Assembly (NCBI RefSeq): GCF_009906855.1 | Contig: NZ_CP047650.1 | Coordinates: 3,410,001 to 3,474,000 of the forward strand | Origin: Xylophilus rhododendri | GTDB taxonomy: Bacteria; Pseudomonadota; Gammaproteobacteria; Burkholderiales; Burkholderiaceae_C | DNA: 64,000 nt | Direction of reading: 5' to 3' | The notes under the pieces: model-generated | The model's database searches: none | The model's input: only the letters and a program-made list of their open reading frames with translations | Told to the model about the DNA's origin: nothing | In this document: positions 42,998 to 50,677 of the stretch, one piece after another | Layout of the letters: each line of letters opens with the position of its first letter | Numbering within the stretch: the first letter of the stretch is position 1 | Position numbers and translations under genes: made by a program

Positions 42998-43501
42998 TCA
43001 GGCCCCCTCAATAGATAGCTGATAGCCGGCCGGATGAATTTGGACGGTGCCTCCGGAACTGCGGACCTCAGCAATCGCACGATCGAGGGCACGCCAATAC
43101 TCGCCATGGCTGAGCTGGCTGAGTTGGAAGGCAAACAGATCGACGCCGGCGTCGATGTTGTCCAGCTCCTGGTAATACAGGGCTGTGGGCTTCCAGTGGC
43201 CGCTTGCCATCGCCCTCATGCGTATCTCGGCCAGGGCAAGCTGCGCGGCCTGGATGTGCGCCCGGGCGCCGCGAACGACGCCCTGCAGTTCGATGGTGTC
43301 AGCGATGTTCATGACGCTGACGACGTGAGTCCACTGGCCCTCGTTGGCAACGCCCTCGCGCAACGCCTTGAAGCCCGCACGGACGGGCTCCAAGGTGGCG
43401 TCGATCTCAGGCTTTGTGAGCAGGGTTGCCCTGGTCATGGCCAGCAGCATTGGGTTGGTGGATACCGGGCGCGGCCGGCGCGGTTTGCGGAGACCATTCA
43501 T
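42998..43501 (-). CDS. phage hypothetical protein
   Basis: 167 aa from ATG 43501, which overlaps the corrected stop of the ASCH gene (ATGA). Basic N-terminus MNGLRKPRRPRPVSTNPMLL, then a helical body (AHIQAAQLALAEIRMRAMAS; LFAFQLSQLSHGEYWRALDRAI). No recognised motif. As printed it is fused in frame to the ASCH domain upstream, giving a 295-aa frame; I treat that fusion as a G-run artefact. Confidence 0.55.
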   Translation of the reverse strand: MNGLRKPRRPRPVSTNPMLLAMTRATLLTKPEIDATLEPVRAGFKALREGVANEGQWTHVVSVMNIADTIELQGVVRGARAHIQAAQLALAEIRMRAMASGHWKPTALYYQELDNIDAGVDLFAFQLSQLSHGEYWRALDRAIAEVRSSGGTVQIHPAGYQLSIEGA

Positions 43502-43885
43502 GCCAATACTCCTGCCTCGAAGTAGCCGAGGTTCCCCCCTGCAGGGTTGGAAGTCGAGGATCTCCGGGTCTGCGAGCACATGGCCGTAGGGACCGGTGAA
43601 CCAGGGCGATTCATGCACACGCGCGCATGCCACCAAGCGCGCGGCGCCGATGATCCCTCCGCGCTGCAGGTCGCTCGGTTTGGGGAGCACCTCAAGGACA
43701 TCGCGGATGCGTTCATCCGCGCGAATGAAGAGTCGGCAGGCCTCGTAATCAGGCATGGTCATAGCTTGGGCCGCGTGGATCAAAACGCGGCCGCGGCGGT
43801 ATGTTGTCCAGCTGCGGTTTTCGACGGGCTTATGACCATTCACGATTAGCCAGGCCCACGGCTGGCGAATAGAAAGCGCGATCAT
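43498..43885 (-). CDS. ASCH-domain protein (frame disturbed near its end)
   Basis: About 128 aa. ALSIRQPWAWLIVNGHKPVENR with RSWTTYRRGRVLIHAAQ is the ASCH signature, a fold thought to bind RNA or modified nucleosides. Its natural C-terminus appears as CRGNLGYFEAGVLA if one G is removed from the G6 run at 43536-43541 (plus-strand C6); the gene then stops on the TGA that overlaps the next ATG. With six G the frame runs on into the downstream gene. The start overlaps the stop of the 43882-44139 gene. Confidence 0.65.
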
Positions 43886-44139
43886 GTTGCGGTCTCAGGA
43901 GTAGTGACCTCAACCCGAACGGGATGCATGGTCCGGCCAACGACGAAGAGCATCACGGCGCCGCCGGCGTTGAGGGCAGCCAACTCGGCAGCGTCAGGAC
44001 GCCAGAACGAAACCACAGAAGGAACGTCGTTCTGCATGACATCCGTGATTGGCAAGGCCCCCACTGGCAACGCACCTTGGTACCAGCCGGCGGGTGCGCC
44101 GAGCACTCGATTGTTTGAGGAATGCTGGAAGAAGTTCAT
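43882..44139 (-). CDS. phage hypothetical protein
   Basis: 85 aa starting MNFFQHSSNNRVLGAPAGWY. A possible beta-rich middle (VVSFWRPDAAELAALNAGGAVMLFVVG, here split: VVSFWRPDAAEL, GGAVMLFVVGRTMHP). No family recognised. Both ends overlap neighbours by four bases (ATGA), placing it in the leftward early operon. Confidence 0.6.
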   Translation of the reverse strand: MNFFQHSSNNRVLGAPAGWYQGALPVGALPITDVMQNDVPSVVSFWRPDAAELAALNAGGAVMLFVVGRTMHPVRVEVTTPETAT

Positions 44140-46550
44140 GCTGCGGCCACCTCCAGCTCGTCTTCTGCGAATGTCTCGACGCGCGCCTTTTTCTTGCCGA
44201 CCGGATCTAAGCGCACATCCCATGCATAGCCGCTCTTCGACCTTCCGACGATCCGGCCGAGCTGCCCGGCGAACCCTTGAAGGTGCTCGGCCACATTGGT
44301 GCTTACTTGAATGCGCTGGGAAATCACGAAGCCGTCAGATGCACCGGGCGGCGGAGCCATGGCCTCAATTTCATCGGAGCGAGCTGTGGCCAAGTCGTAG
44401 CTGGCAGGCCCCGTTCGCACGTACCAGGTGTCGCCGTTGCGGGCCTCGATCGTCCCTTCCTTTCCAGCCACCTTGCGAATGTGACGATTCGGCCCTCTGA
44501 TGCCTTCTTTGAATCGCACCGCCTGGCCAAGTGCAAAAGGCGCGGCGGCCGCACCAGGCTGCCGCAGGACAGCCTGGCCTTCGTCGCCTTGTGCCGCGAC
44601 AGCGGCACCTGAGCCGGTGCCCTCGACTGCGTCCGCCGGCACCGGCGACGAGCTGGGCGCCGGGGCCTGCCGAAGGACAGGCCCCGCCTCGTCACGCTGC
44701 GGCGCGTCAGCGCCGCCTAGACCTGATCCCTCGGCTGCTTGAAGAGCCGCGGAGATCTGCGCAGATGCGTGTTCCTTCGAGGTCTTGGCAATTTCGTCAG
44801 CCGGCGCAGCCGGGCCTTTTTTGCCCTTGACCTTTTCTTTTCCTCCCCCCCGCACCCCACTAGCTTGCGCAGCAGGGGGTAGGGGTAGAGAGGCCTTTGG
44901 CGATCGGGATTTGGGCAGGAATTTGGCCTCCGCATCGGCCTTGGCCATGGAAATAATGGCCGGCAGGCGCGATGCATAGGCGATCCCGGCCACGAGCATC
45001 AGCCCGGCGTTTTCGCCGTGGCGCGCGCCGGAATCGCGCTGCATGATCACGAGCAAATGCAGCTGGTCGGGGTCGGGCGTTTCCTTAGCGTAGTCGAGCA
45101 AAGCCGAAGTTGGAGAGACTTTGCCCAGGCCGAGGAAATCGGAGAGCGCTGTAGCGTCATCAACGCTGAGGCTGTAGATCGCCGACTTCACTAGCACGCG
45201 ATGCACATCCATCGTGAATGAGGCGCGGCCGGTGCCCCGGATCACGTTCCACGTCTGCTGCATCAGCATCGTGCGCCAGGCCTGCTCGTACTGTTGCTTC
45301 GCCTTCAGGAGAGCCTTGGCCTTCTTTTCCTCGGAAAACTCGCGTACTTCCTTGGCGACTTCCTGCGTCTCGTTCGCCTGGCTGTCCACGCTTTTCAGCA
45401 GCCTCAGAACGACCTCGTTGGGCAAGGCGGCGATGAGTGCACCGGCCTTGCGATGGTCCTCGATCATCACGGGCGTGATGCCTTCGGCTTTCATCTGCGC
45501 GCCGATGATCTTGCGCAGCGGAACGCCTGTTGGACTGTCCTCGGCATCGTCTAGGCGCTTGTAGCCCTTGTACTTGGGCTGATAGCTGCCCACCAGCAGC
45601 TCCTTGGCCTCAGTGCCGGCGATAACGGTCTGGCCTTTTTCCTTGGCCTTCGCAACGACGACCGCCGAATGTGCCTCCTGCTTTTTGTGAAAGCAGGGAG
45701 GGAAAGTGCAGACGTCCGGCCCCTTGACGTCAGAGAACAGATCCGGCTCGTGGCCTGTTCGCTTCGGGCATGTGCTGCATGCCCCGGCCTCGGGCAGCAG
45801 GGATGCATCGGTGATCTTGAAGCGGGCCTTGTCGAGCCGCAGCATGAACTCTTCTTGGAAGTGGTTTGCCGCGTCGCGGTAGCTCGGCACATCGCCTTGC
45901 CAGTCCTTTTTGACCAAGTACTGCAGCGCCTTGGCTTGCAGTTTTTCGTCAGGTATGCGGGCGATCAGCAGTGCCTTGCTGGCGTCGATCGTGCCCTCGC
46001 GCAATGCCGTGCGGCCTGCCTGGAACAGAGCCAGCAGCTTCAGCTTTGCGTAGACATAGGCCTTGCTCTTGCCGATCTTGCCCGCGACCTGGTCGGCCGA
46101 AAGCTTGCTGTGATCCATCAGCAGCTGATATCCCTCGGCTTCCTCAAGGGGCAGCAGATCGTCGCGCTGCAGGTTCTCGGTGATCTGGATGTCTAGCACC
46201 TGGTCGTCGGTGAGGAACCGCACCACTGCCGGCACGTCGGGCACGCCGGCAAGCCGGCTGGCCCGCCAGCGGCGCTCGCCGTACACCAACTCGAACTCCG
46301 GCAGGTCGGTGCCGCGCGCCCGGCCCTGGAACGTGTCCTGCAAGCGCTCGCCTGGCAGCGGCCGGACCAGGATGGGCGAGTGGACGCCGCTGGTCTTCAC
46401 GCTGTCTGCCAGCTCGGAGAGCTTTTCGGCGTTGAAAGTCTTGCGAGGGTTCGTCAGGCTGGCGACGATGCGGTCGAGGCCGAGGCGCACGACAGCGCCA
46501 TCCGGGAAACTCGCCATGGGGGCCGTAAGGGTGGTGGGAGCTTGGTTCAT
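44136..46550 (-). CDS. ParB/RepB/Spo0J-type nuclease-fold and HTH protein
   Basis: 804 aa. N-terminal ParB domain: LDRIVASLTNPRKTFN, GVHSPILVRP, ELVYGERRWRASRLAG (box with GERRWRA, about residues 90-97) and DIQITENLQRDDLLPLEEA. HTH region follows (LSADQVAGKIGKSKAYVYAK). A Cys cluster ACSTCPKRTG ... CTFPPCFHKK (about 257-287) could bind metal. The C-terminal third has an Ala/Pro/Gly-rich linker (about 590-670) and two small beta modules (VRFKEGIRGPNRHIRKVAG; LGRIVGRSKSGYAWDVRL) like KOW-type folds. Phage ParB-like proteins act in regulation or plasmid-prophage partition; which applies is unclear. Confidence 0.82.
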   Translation of the reverse strand: MNQAPTTLTAPMASFPDGAVVRLGLDRIVASLTNPRKTFNAEKLSELADSVKTSGVHSPILVRPLPGERLQDTFQGRARGTDLPEFELVYGERRWRASRLAGVPDVPAVVRFLTDDQVLDIQITENLQRDDLLPLEEAEGYQLLMDHSKLSADQVAGKIGKSKAYVYAKLKLLALFQAGRTALREGTIDASKALLIARIPDEKLQAKALQYLVKKDWQGDVPSYRDAANHFQEEFMLRLDKARFKITDASLLPEAGACSTCPKRTGHEPDLFSDVKGPDVCTFPPCFHKKQEAHSAVVVAKAKEKGQTVIAGTEAKELLVGSYQPKYKGYKRLDDAEDSPTGVPLRKIIGAQMKAEGITPVMIEDHRKAGALIAALPNEVVLRLLKSVDSQANETQEVAKEVREFSEEKKAKALLKAKQQYEQAWRTMLMQQTWNVIRGTGRASFTMDVHRVLVKSAIYSLSVDDATALSDFLGLGKVSPTSALLDYAKETPDPDQLHLLVIMQRDSGARHGENAGLMLVAGIAYASRLPAIISMAKADAEAKFLPKSRSPKASLPLPPAAQASGVRGGGKEKVKGKKGPAAPADEIAKTSKEHASAQISAALQAAEGSGLGGADAPQRDEAGPVLRQAPAPSSSPVPADAVEGTGSGAAVAAQGDEGQAVLRQPGAAAAPFALGQAVRFKEGIRGPNRHIRKVAGKEGTIEARNGDTWYVRTGPASYDLATARSDEIEAMAPPPGASDGFVISQRIQVSTNVAEHLQGFAGQLGRIVGRSKSGYAWDVRLDPVGKKKARVETFAEDELEVAAA

Positions 46551-46909
46551 ATGCTGCGACTCCGATAAAAGCCGGACTCAGTGATGGGATTGCCCTGCAG
46601 GTCGGTGATGCGGCCATCGCGATAACGCAACGTGTTTCCAATGCGCGAGGGGATCTCGTGCTGGGCATCGCTTCCAGATCGGTGGTGCCGGCCAGACAGC
46701 TCGGGGCAGTGGGTGTTCTCCGTAGAGACAGGAATGCGCCTGGGCCCGGCGACAAAGCGAGGGCGGTGCAGCAGGTAAACCGCCGTGAAGTGCTGCCCCT
46801 CCTCGGTGGCAAGGGGATACGGGCAGCTCTCATCGATGGACTTCCCGGCCTTGGCCGCGGCCGCTGCCAGGTTCTCGATGCGGATACGATCGGCTTGTTT
46901 GATCTTCAC
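46547..46909 (-). CDS. phage hypothetical protein
   Basis: 120 aa starting MKIKQADRIRIENLAAAAAK. SCPYPLATEEGQHFTAVYLL in the middle and IGNTLRYRDGRITDLQGNPI near the end. No family recognised. Its stop overlaps the ParB-like start and its start overlaps the next gene, so it is part of the leftward operon. Confidence 0.6.
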   Translation of the reverse strand: MKIKQADRIRIENLAAAAAKAGKSIDESCPYPLATEEGQHFTAVYLLHRPRFVAGPRRIPVSTENTHCPELSGRHHRSGSDAQHEIPSRIGNTLRYRDGRITDLQGNPITESGFYRSRSI

Positions 46910-47319
46910 TGCGGCTGGGCCTGCAGGACGGTGACCTTGACCACATGCGGCATCACGATCCGCACCTCTAAGTGCTTGGCATCGAGCGTCAAATGCGTGC
47001 CCTTGCGGCAGTGATTCGCCCGAGCTTCAGCTGCCATCCGGCGGGCGCGCGGGTAGGGCTCTTCACCGTGCACGCCGAACGTCACAGCGCCGAGCTGGCA
47101 CTGGAGCTCGTACACGACGACTGGCACGGGTTCCTCCCCCGCAGTTCGTGCACTCATGCGGAAATGGGCGTCCTGTGTCAGAACGCCAGTGAAGGTCAGC
47201 GCGTCAACTACGTGGATATCTTCTCGCGCCTGCAATGGATCGACATCGCCGAACATGTCGAGCTCGGCAGGCGCCGAGGCGTGTGCAGACGTCTGCACGG
47301 CATGTGCTTTGCTTTGCAT
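46906..47319 (-). CDS. phage hypothetical protein
   Basis: 137 aa starting MQSKAHAVQTSAHASAPAEL. The rest is beta-rich (DALTFTGVLTQDAHFRMSA; VPVVVYELQCQLGAVTFGV; HLTLDAKHLEVRIVMPHVVKV) and could be a small nucleic-acid-binding fold, but I do not recognise it. Codons 7-12 span the 16-bp palindrome at 47283-47298. Confidence 0.6.
   Translation of the reverse strand: MQSKAHAVQTSAHASAPAELDMFGDVDPLQAREDIHVVDALTFTGVLTQDAHFRMSARTAGEEPVPVVVYELQCQLGAVTFGVHGEEPYPRARRMAAEARANHCRKGTHLTLDAKHLEVRIVMPHVVKVTVLQAQPQ
47283..47298. promoter_or_regulatory. 16-bp palindrome GTGCAGACGTCTGCAC (copy 1)
   Basis: Perfect palindrome in the first codons of the 46906-47319 gene. The same 14-bp core recurs at 48258-48271 and the full 16 bp at 60407-60422, with a 14/16 match at 53104-53119; all copies lie inside the prophage. 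Confidence 0.5.
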
Positions 47320-47328
47320 GGGATGTCC

Positions 47329-47499
47329 TCAGATCAGAGGGAAGGGGCTGGCCAAAGCCGTCGTCGCTGCGCATCCCGCCGCGGCCAGGAATGCGAGCAC
47401 GACGGTGATGGCGAAGGCTTTGGCAACGCGCTGACGGCGGCGCCGTGTGCGGAGGCGGTGCGTTTCTGCGGCCTGCACGAAGTAGTTCGGCTTAAGCAC
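47329..47499 (-). CDS. small single-span membrane protein
   Basis: 56 aa from a GTG at 47499 (VLKPNYFVQAAETHRLRTRR), which overlaps the upstream gene by 8 bp. A basic RRRRQRVAK stretch precedes one hydrophobic segment (AFAITVVLAFLAAAG). No family recognised; small membrane proteins of this type are common in phage early operons. Confidence 0.4.
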   Translation of the reverse strand: MLKPNYFVQAAETHRLRTRRRRQRVAKAFAITVVLAFLAAAGCAATTALASPFPLI

Positions 47500-47635
47500 G
47501 GGCGCCTCCGTGTCGAAGTACTTGGGCGGGCCAGGCTGTGGGGAAGCGCCGCTCGGCGTCCTCGGCCGCGGCCGCGTTGCTGGCGAAGATGCCCACGTAG
47601 GTGACGCCGGCGACCTTGATGCGGAACGCGCTCAT
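47492..47635 (-). CDS. small phage protein
   Basis: 47 aa, MSAFRIKVAGVTYVGIFASN followed by AAAAEDAERRFPTAWPAQVL. ATG at 47635 overlaps the stop of the upstream membrane protein gene (ATGA). The sequence looks like a compact beta-hairpin plus helix; function unknown. Confidence 0.5.
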   Translation of the reverse strand: MSAFRIKVAGVTYVGIFASNAAAAEDAERRFPTAWPAQVLRHGGARA

Positions 47636-47931
47636 GACCGCATCCCCTGAAAGTACTCGTCCTGCAGGGGGTGGACGTGAAGGCGATCACGCAGCCGCTT
47701 GGGGTCCATCGCGCCACGGCCTTCGCCGTAGGCTTTGATCCAGCTAGCGGTGTTTACCGCGGCAGCATCGGCAATGAGCCAGCGTTCGGCCTGCGTCGAT
47801 GCGACCATGTAGCGGTCGGCGCGGTCTTCTGCGCGACGCGCGCGAACCATTTGGTTGTCGGCGATCACCGCCAGGCCAACGACTGCGACAAGCAGTATTA
47901 GCAACAGCACCAGCGCGGTGGCGCCATTCAT
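47632..47931 (-). CDS. phage membrane-anchored hypothetical protein
   Basis: 99 aa with an N-terminal transmembrane segment (ATALVLLLILLVAVVGLAVI, residues 4-23) followed by a charged cytoplasmic or periplasmic helix (RARRAEDRADRYMVASTQ). No family recognised. Four-base overlaps at both ends place it in the leftward early operon. Confidence 0.6.
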   Translation of the reverse strand: MNGATALVLLLILLVAVVGLAVIADNQMVRARRAEDRADRYMVASTQAERWLIADAAAVNTASWIKAYGEGRGAMDPKRLRDRLHVHPLQDEYFQGMRS

Positions 47932-48278
47932 GACGCCACCCCCGGATGGTTAATCGAGAACACCCGCAGCTGCTCGCGAAAGACACGCTCTATCTGTGCC
48001 TTCGCCACGCACTGAATGGCGGCGGCCAGCTGCAGAGCTTCTTCAGCTGGCATCCATCGGCCTTCGCCTTCGAAGGCGATCCAGATCCATTCATCCCGCT
48101 GATTAAGCGTGCAGTCGGAAACTTCGAACCCATGCACAACGCTCGCTTGCCGTTGCACGTAGGTGCCGCTGAGGTCATGCGGAAGGTGGCGCTCGAACGA
48201 TGGCGCGCGAGCCAAATGGGGGGATGCTGCCGGCGTGACCGAGCCGGCAATCGGTTGTGCAGACGTCTGCATGCGCAC
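47928..48278 (-). CDS. phage hypothetical protein, first gene of leftward operon
   Basis: 116 aa. It starts MRMQTSAQPIAGSVTPAASP; a second Met two codons on is also possible. RDEWIWIAFEGEGRWMPAEEAL and IERVFREQLRVFSINHPG follow. No family recognised. The start codon region spans a copy of the GCAGACGTCTGC palindrome and lies just downstream of two operator-like sites, so it is the probable first gene of the transcript from the left promoter. Confidence 0.6.
   Translation of the reverse strand: MRMQTSAQPIAGSVTPAASPHLARAPSFERHLPHDLSGTYVQRQASVVHGFEVSDCTLNQRDEWIWIAFEGEGRWMPAEEALQLAAAIQCVAKAQIERVFREQLRVFSINHPGVAS
48258..48271. promoter_or_regulatory. palindrome TGCAGACGTCTGCA (copy 2)
   Basis: Perfect 14-bp palindrome overlapping codons 3-7 of the 47928-48278 gene; shares its whole core with copies at 47283 and 60407. 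Confidence 0.5.
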
Positions 48279-48300
48279 TCCTTGTTGGGATGCGCAAATC

Positions 48301-48339
48301 TATTCGATGTCGAATAACAAAGTCAATCGATATCGAATA
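48301..48339. promoter_or_regulatory. two repressor operator-like sites at the left promoter
   Basis: TATTCGATGTCGAATA (48301-48316) has perfect 7-bp inverted halves; CAATCGATATCGAATA (48324-48339) keeps the right half exactly and most of the left. They sit between the repressor gene and the leftward operon and resemble the site at 48951-48966 beside the cro-like gene. The two sites are centred 23 bp apart, about two helical turns. Confidence 0.7.
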
Positions 48340-48354
48340 ATTCCTCCTGCTCCG

Positions 48355-48903
48355 CTATTCCATCCCTTTGGACTTGGAAGGAGTAGATCTTTGCGGAACG
48401 TCTTTTCCCGGTAGGCCCAGGGCGCCGATGATTCGTTCTGCCATGCTTTCTGCAAAACCGGCGTCGTCGGCTTTTTCGGCTACGTCTTTGAGGATCGCGG
48501 CGACCGAAGACCTGATGCCCGCTGGCTGTGGTTCTAGTAGGGCTCTCAGTTCTAAAACCAGTTCGCGAACCCCACGTGTGGGCGGGTTCAGCGGCGTTGG
48601 TGCTGGCACAGCCGGCGTTCGATCGGCCACTCTCCAAAGGACTCGGTGGTCCCCGGCCTTTCGGGCTTCCTTATTCATGTTAGACGCCACCCAGTCCGCA
48701 ACGTCAGGGTCGTAGAAAGCCTCAACGGGAATGCCGAAGAACTTGGCAACAGGCGCCATGCTGGTCCGCCTGGGTTCGCGGACTTGCTTGTTCAAGTATT
48801 TTGCGATCGTAGGCTGGTGCACACCTTCCGCCTTCGCGGCGAGGCTGTTCGGATTGAGCCCCTCGGCGTCGAGCAGGAGCTTTAAAAGGAAGTGGCCATC
48901 CAT
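48355..48903 (-). CDS. phage repressor (XRE-type HTH, CI role)
   Basis: 182 aa. N-terminal XRE helix-turn-helix: LNPNSLAAKAEGVHQPTIAKYL (residues 16-36 contain the two helices), then VAKFFGIPVEAFYD. The C-terminal half is helical with no LexA/CI-type Ser-Lys peptidase motif, so induction by RecA-stimulated self-cleavage is not expected from the sequence. It is divergent from the cro-like gene with an operator between, and upstream of the leftward operon. Confidence 0.78.
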   Translation of the reverse strand: MDGHFLLKLLLDAEGLNPNSLAAKAEGVHQPTIAKYLNKQVREPRRTSMAPVAKFFGIPVEAFYDPDVADWVASNMNKEARKAGDHRVLWRVADRTPAVPAPTPLNPPTRGVRELVLELRALLEPQPAGIRSSVAAILKDVAEKADDAGFAESMAERIIGALGLPGKDVPQRSTPSKSKGME

Positions 48904-48950
48904 CAGTCTAACTATGCGCTAACGAATAATTCGCTTCTGCATTGAAAAGC

Positions 48951-48966
48951 TATTCCATATCGAATA
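48951..48966. promoter_or_regulatory. repressor operator-like site at the right promoter
   Basis: TATTCCATATCGAATA differs by one base in the left half from the TATTCGA-NN-TCGAATA consensus given by the left sites. It lies 10 bp upstream of the cro-like start and 48 bp from the repressor start. Confidence 0.68.
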
Positions 48967-48976
48967 GGATGCAGGC

Positions 48977-49198
48977 ATGGAAACGACCTTACAGCTCCTG
49001 AAACGACTTCGGTCCAGCGGGATGACCCAGATTGAGATCTCGAAAGAGACCGGCATTCCTCAGCCGCGTTTGTCGCGGTGGGAGCAGGGAGACGTCGCCC
49101 GTTCCGCGGATGACGCCCTCAGGCTGAACGATTTGGCGGCGAGACGAGATGCAGAAAGTGCTTCTGTCGCGGAAAGGAGCAGCCATGCAGCCGCTTAA
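48977..49198 (+). CDS. Cro-like XRE transcriptional regulator
   Basis: 73 aa. METTLQLLKRLRSSGMTQIE then ISKETGIPQPRLSRWEQGDV forms a compact helix-turn-helix covering most of the protein, followed by a polar tail. Size, divergence from the repressor and the shared operator support a Cro role in the lytic switch. Confidence 0.75.
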   Translation: METTLQLLKRLRSSGMTQIEISKETGIPQPRLSRWEQGDVARSADDALRLNDLAARRDAESASVAERSSHAAA

Positions 49199-49472
49199 GC
49201 CCATTGCATGGCGGCGACGTGCTATGGAGAGGGGTGAACGCGCTCGTGCATGGTGGTCACAAAACTTTTTACTGCTGTACCGCGGTGAAGAGCCCCTGTC
49301 GCCGCCGCCACCATGCATGGCCGAGCTAGTGCGGTGGCTGCAAGGACACGGGTCAAACTGCGCGGCGCCAGCTGCTGTTAAAGCGATTGCCCACGCAAGA
49401 TCTTCACTTGTCCAGCCACGGTCCGACAAAACTCTGGCGACAGCTCTGGAGCATCTGGAGCGGTCTGCTTGA
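49185..49472 (+). CDS. uncertain small phage ORF
   Basis: 95 aa from the ATG at 49185, overlapping the end of the cro-like gene by 14 bp. Arg/Trp-rich start (MQPLKPIAWRRRAMERGERA), then CMAELVRWLQGHGSN and a helical tail. No family recognised, and its last 95 bp overlap the opposite-strand gene at 49378-49629, so only one of the two may be real in that overlap. Confidence 0.35.
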   Translation: MQPLKPIAWRRRAMERGERARAWWSQNFLLLYRGEEPLSPPPPCMAELVRWLQGHGSNCAAPAAVKAIAHARSSLVQPRSDKTLATALEHLERSA

Positions 49473-49629
49473 AAGCACTTGACGCATCCGAGATTTTTTC
49501 GAGCCAAGTAAGGCTGCGCTTGATTTCGGCGTCGAAAAGCGGATCTTTCTCTGCGACTTTTACAAGCGCTTGGATAACAAATTCGAGTGCGAATTTTCGA
49601 GCGTTGTTGAATTCGTCTTGGTCGAGCAT
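49378..49629 (-). CDS. small phage hypothetical protein
   Basis: 83 aa starting MLDQDEFNNARKFALEFVIQ, amphipathic helical throughout (LVKVAEKDPLFDAEIKRSL). Composition looks like a real acidic/helical protein, and an AAGGGACACCC tract precedes the Met. It sits against the rightward transcript. Function unknown. Confidence 0.5.
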   Translation of the reverse strand: MLDQDEFNNARKFALEFVIQALVKVAEKDPLFDAEIKRSLTWLEKISDASSAFKQTAPDAPELSPEFCRTVAGQVKILRGQSL

Positions 49630-49893
49630 GGGTGTCCCTTTCTTGGACCTTGGGTGCATGGAAGCTCCACTGTACCGAGGCTGCGGACACCCGCCTTTTC
49701 TGCCTTGCTGCCTGCCCAAACGACGCGCGGGTTGTCACTCCTCCAAGGTCTTGTCGCGGGCAGGCGCCGAGATTTCCGTGCATCGCGGTGGCAAGGCCTT
49801 TTCTTCCTTTTTTCATCGGGCTACCTCTCCATGGCACGCAGTGTCGCGGCGAGCGCCTGAGCGCAGCAATAACGACAAGGTCGAGGGGTCGCT
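49630..49893. other. non-coding stretch upstream of the CII-like gene
   Basis: No reading frame here has convincing coding character; frames open by chance on both strands. It separates the leftward small gene from the CII-like gene and probably holds the promoter and leader for both. I found no clear -35/-10 pair or terminator by eye. Confidence 0.4.
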
Positions 49894-50379
49894 ATGGAGA
49901 TGAGTATTTTGGATGCGGCCTACAACGTCGGCCAGGACTACAAGGATGGGGGGGCCGCAGGTCTGGCGCGCCGCATGGGCGAGAACCCGAGCCACTTCTC
50001 ATCTCAGCTGGCCCAAACCGGTTCTGCGAAGCTCGGCCTGGCCACGGCGCTAAAGATGTCCGTCATGACCGGAGACCTGCGGATCCTTCAAGTGTTTGCC
50101 CAGGAGTGCGGCCAGATGCTTGTGCCGCTGCCGGAGATTCAGAGCCTCAGCACCGAGGATTGCCTGCAACGACTTGGAAGCGCCTCGATCGAGTTTGCGC
50201 ACGTCGCCGCGACATGCTGCGAATCTCTCGCCGACGATGACGTGAATGCCAATGAGCTGGCGAGATTCAGGAAGGCCAAAGGCGTGCTGCAGAACGCCAT
50301 GCACCAGCTGGACGTAGCCATGGCTGCCAAGCACGAAGCCAGCAAGCCGGCTAGCGAGCGGAGTGGTGGCGCAGCATGA
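49894..50379 (+). CDS. phage regulatory protein, CII (CP76) family
   Basis: 161 aa. ILDAAYNVGQDYKDGGAAGLARRMGENPSHF-type start (shown in part: DAAYNVGQDYKDGGAAGLA) and LATALKMSVMTGDLRILQVFA match the P2/CP76-like CII family, in which an N-terminal HTH is followed by a helical oligomerisation part. It follows the cro-like gene, as CII does in lambdoid layouts. Its stop overlaps the next start (ATGA). Confidence 0.75.
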   Translation: MEMSILDAAYNVGQDYKDGGAAGLARRMGENPSHFSSQLAQTGSAKLGLATALKMSVMTGDLRILQVFAQECGQMLVPLPEIQSLSTEDCLQRLGSASIEFAHVAATCCESLADDDVNANELARFRKAKGVLQNAMHQLDVAMAAKHEASKPASERSGGAA

Positions 50380-50669
50380 GGCCCGCAGGCGAGGTTTCGA
50401 TGGCGTTGCTTCACGCAGCTGTGTCTCTGTCTACGGCCGAGCGCGGCGCGACCCTACGCGAACTGGCTGGGTCAGCCCAGGTGGGGGTTGCGGCTGCTCG
50501 CCAGGCGGTCGCCAACATGAGCCGTAGTGGGCGGCTGGTGAAGTGCGGTGAACGCCCCGTGCCATACCGCAACCGCAAGGTGGCCGAGTACAGAGCTCCG
50601 CATGCCTTGCCGCCCGCCAATCGGGGGCCGGTCGAGCTGAGTGCTGTCCTTGCCTGCTGGGCGAGGTAG
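50376..50669 (+). CDS. small HTH phage protein
   Basis: 97 aa. LSTAERGATLRELAGSAQVG followed by VAAARQAVANMSRSGRLVK reads as a winged helix-turn-helix, then a basic tail. It lies between the CII-like gene and the replication gene with a four-base overlap upstream and 8 bp downstream. Confidence 0.6.
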   Translation: MRPAGEVSMALLHAAVSLSTAERGATLRELAGSAQVGVAAARQAVANMSRSGRLVKCGERPVPYRNRKVAEYRAPHALPPANRGPVELSAVLACWAR

Positions 50670-50677
50670 CAGCCGCG

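Noticed and set aside
42998..43885. A single 295-aa ASCH-fusion protein
   Set aside because: The ASCH domain's natural end and an ATGA start for the next gene appear when one G of a G6 run is removed, so a fusion is the less likely reading, though not excluded.
49469..49903. Plus-strand frames across 49.5-49.9 kb as a gene
   Set aside because: They overlap the better minus-strand gene and show no family resemblance, ribosome-binding site or consistent codon use.
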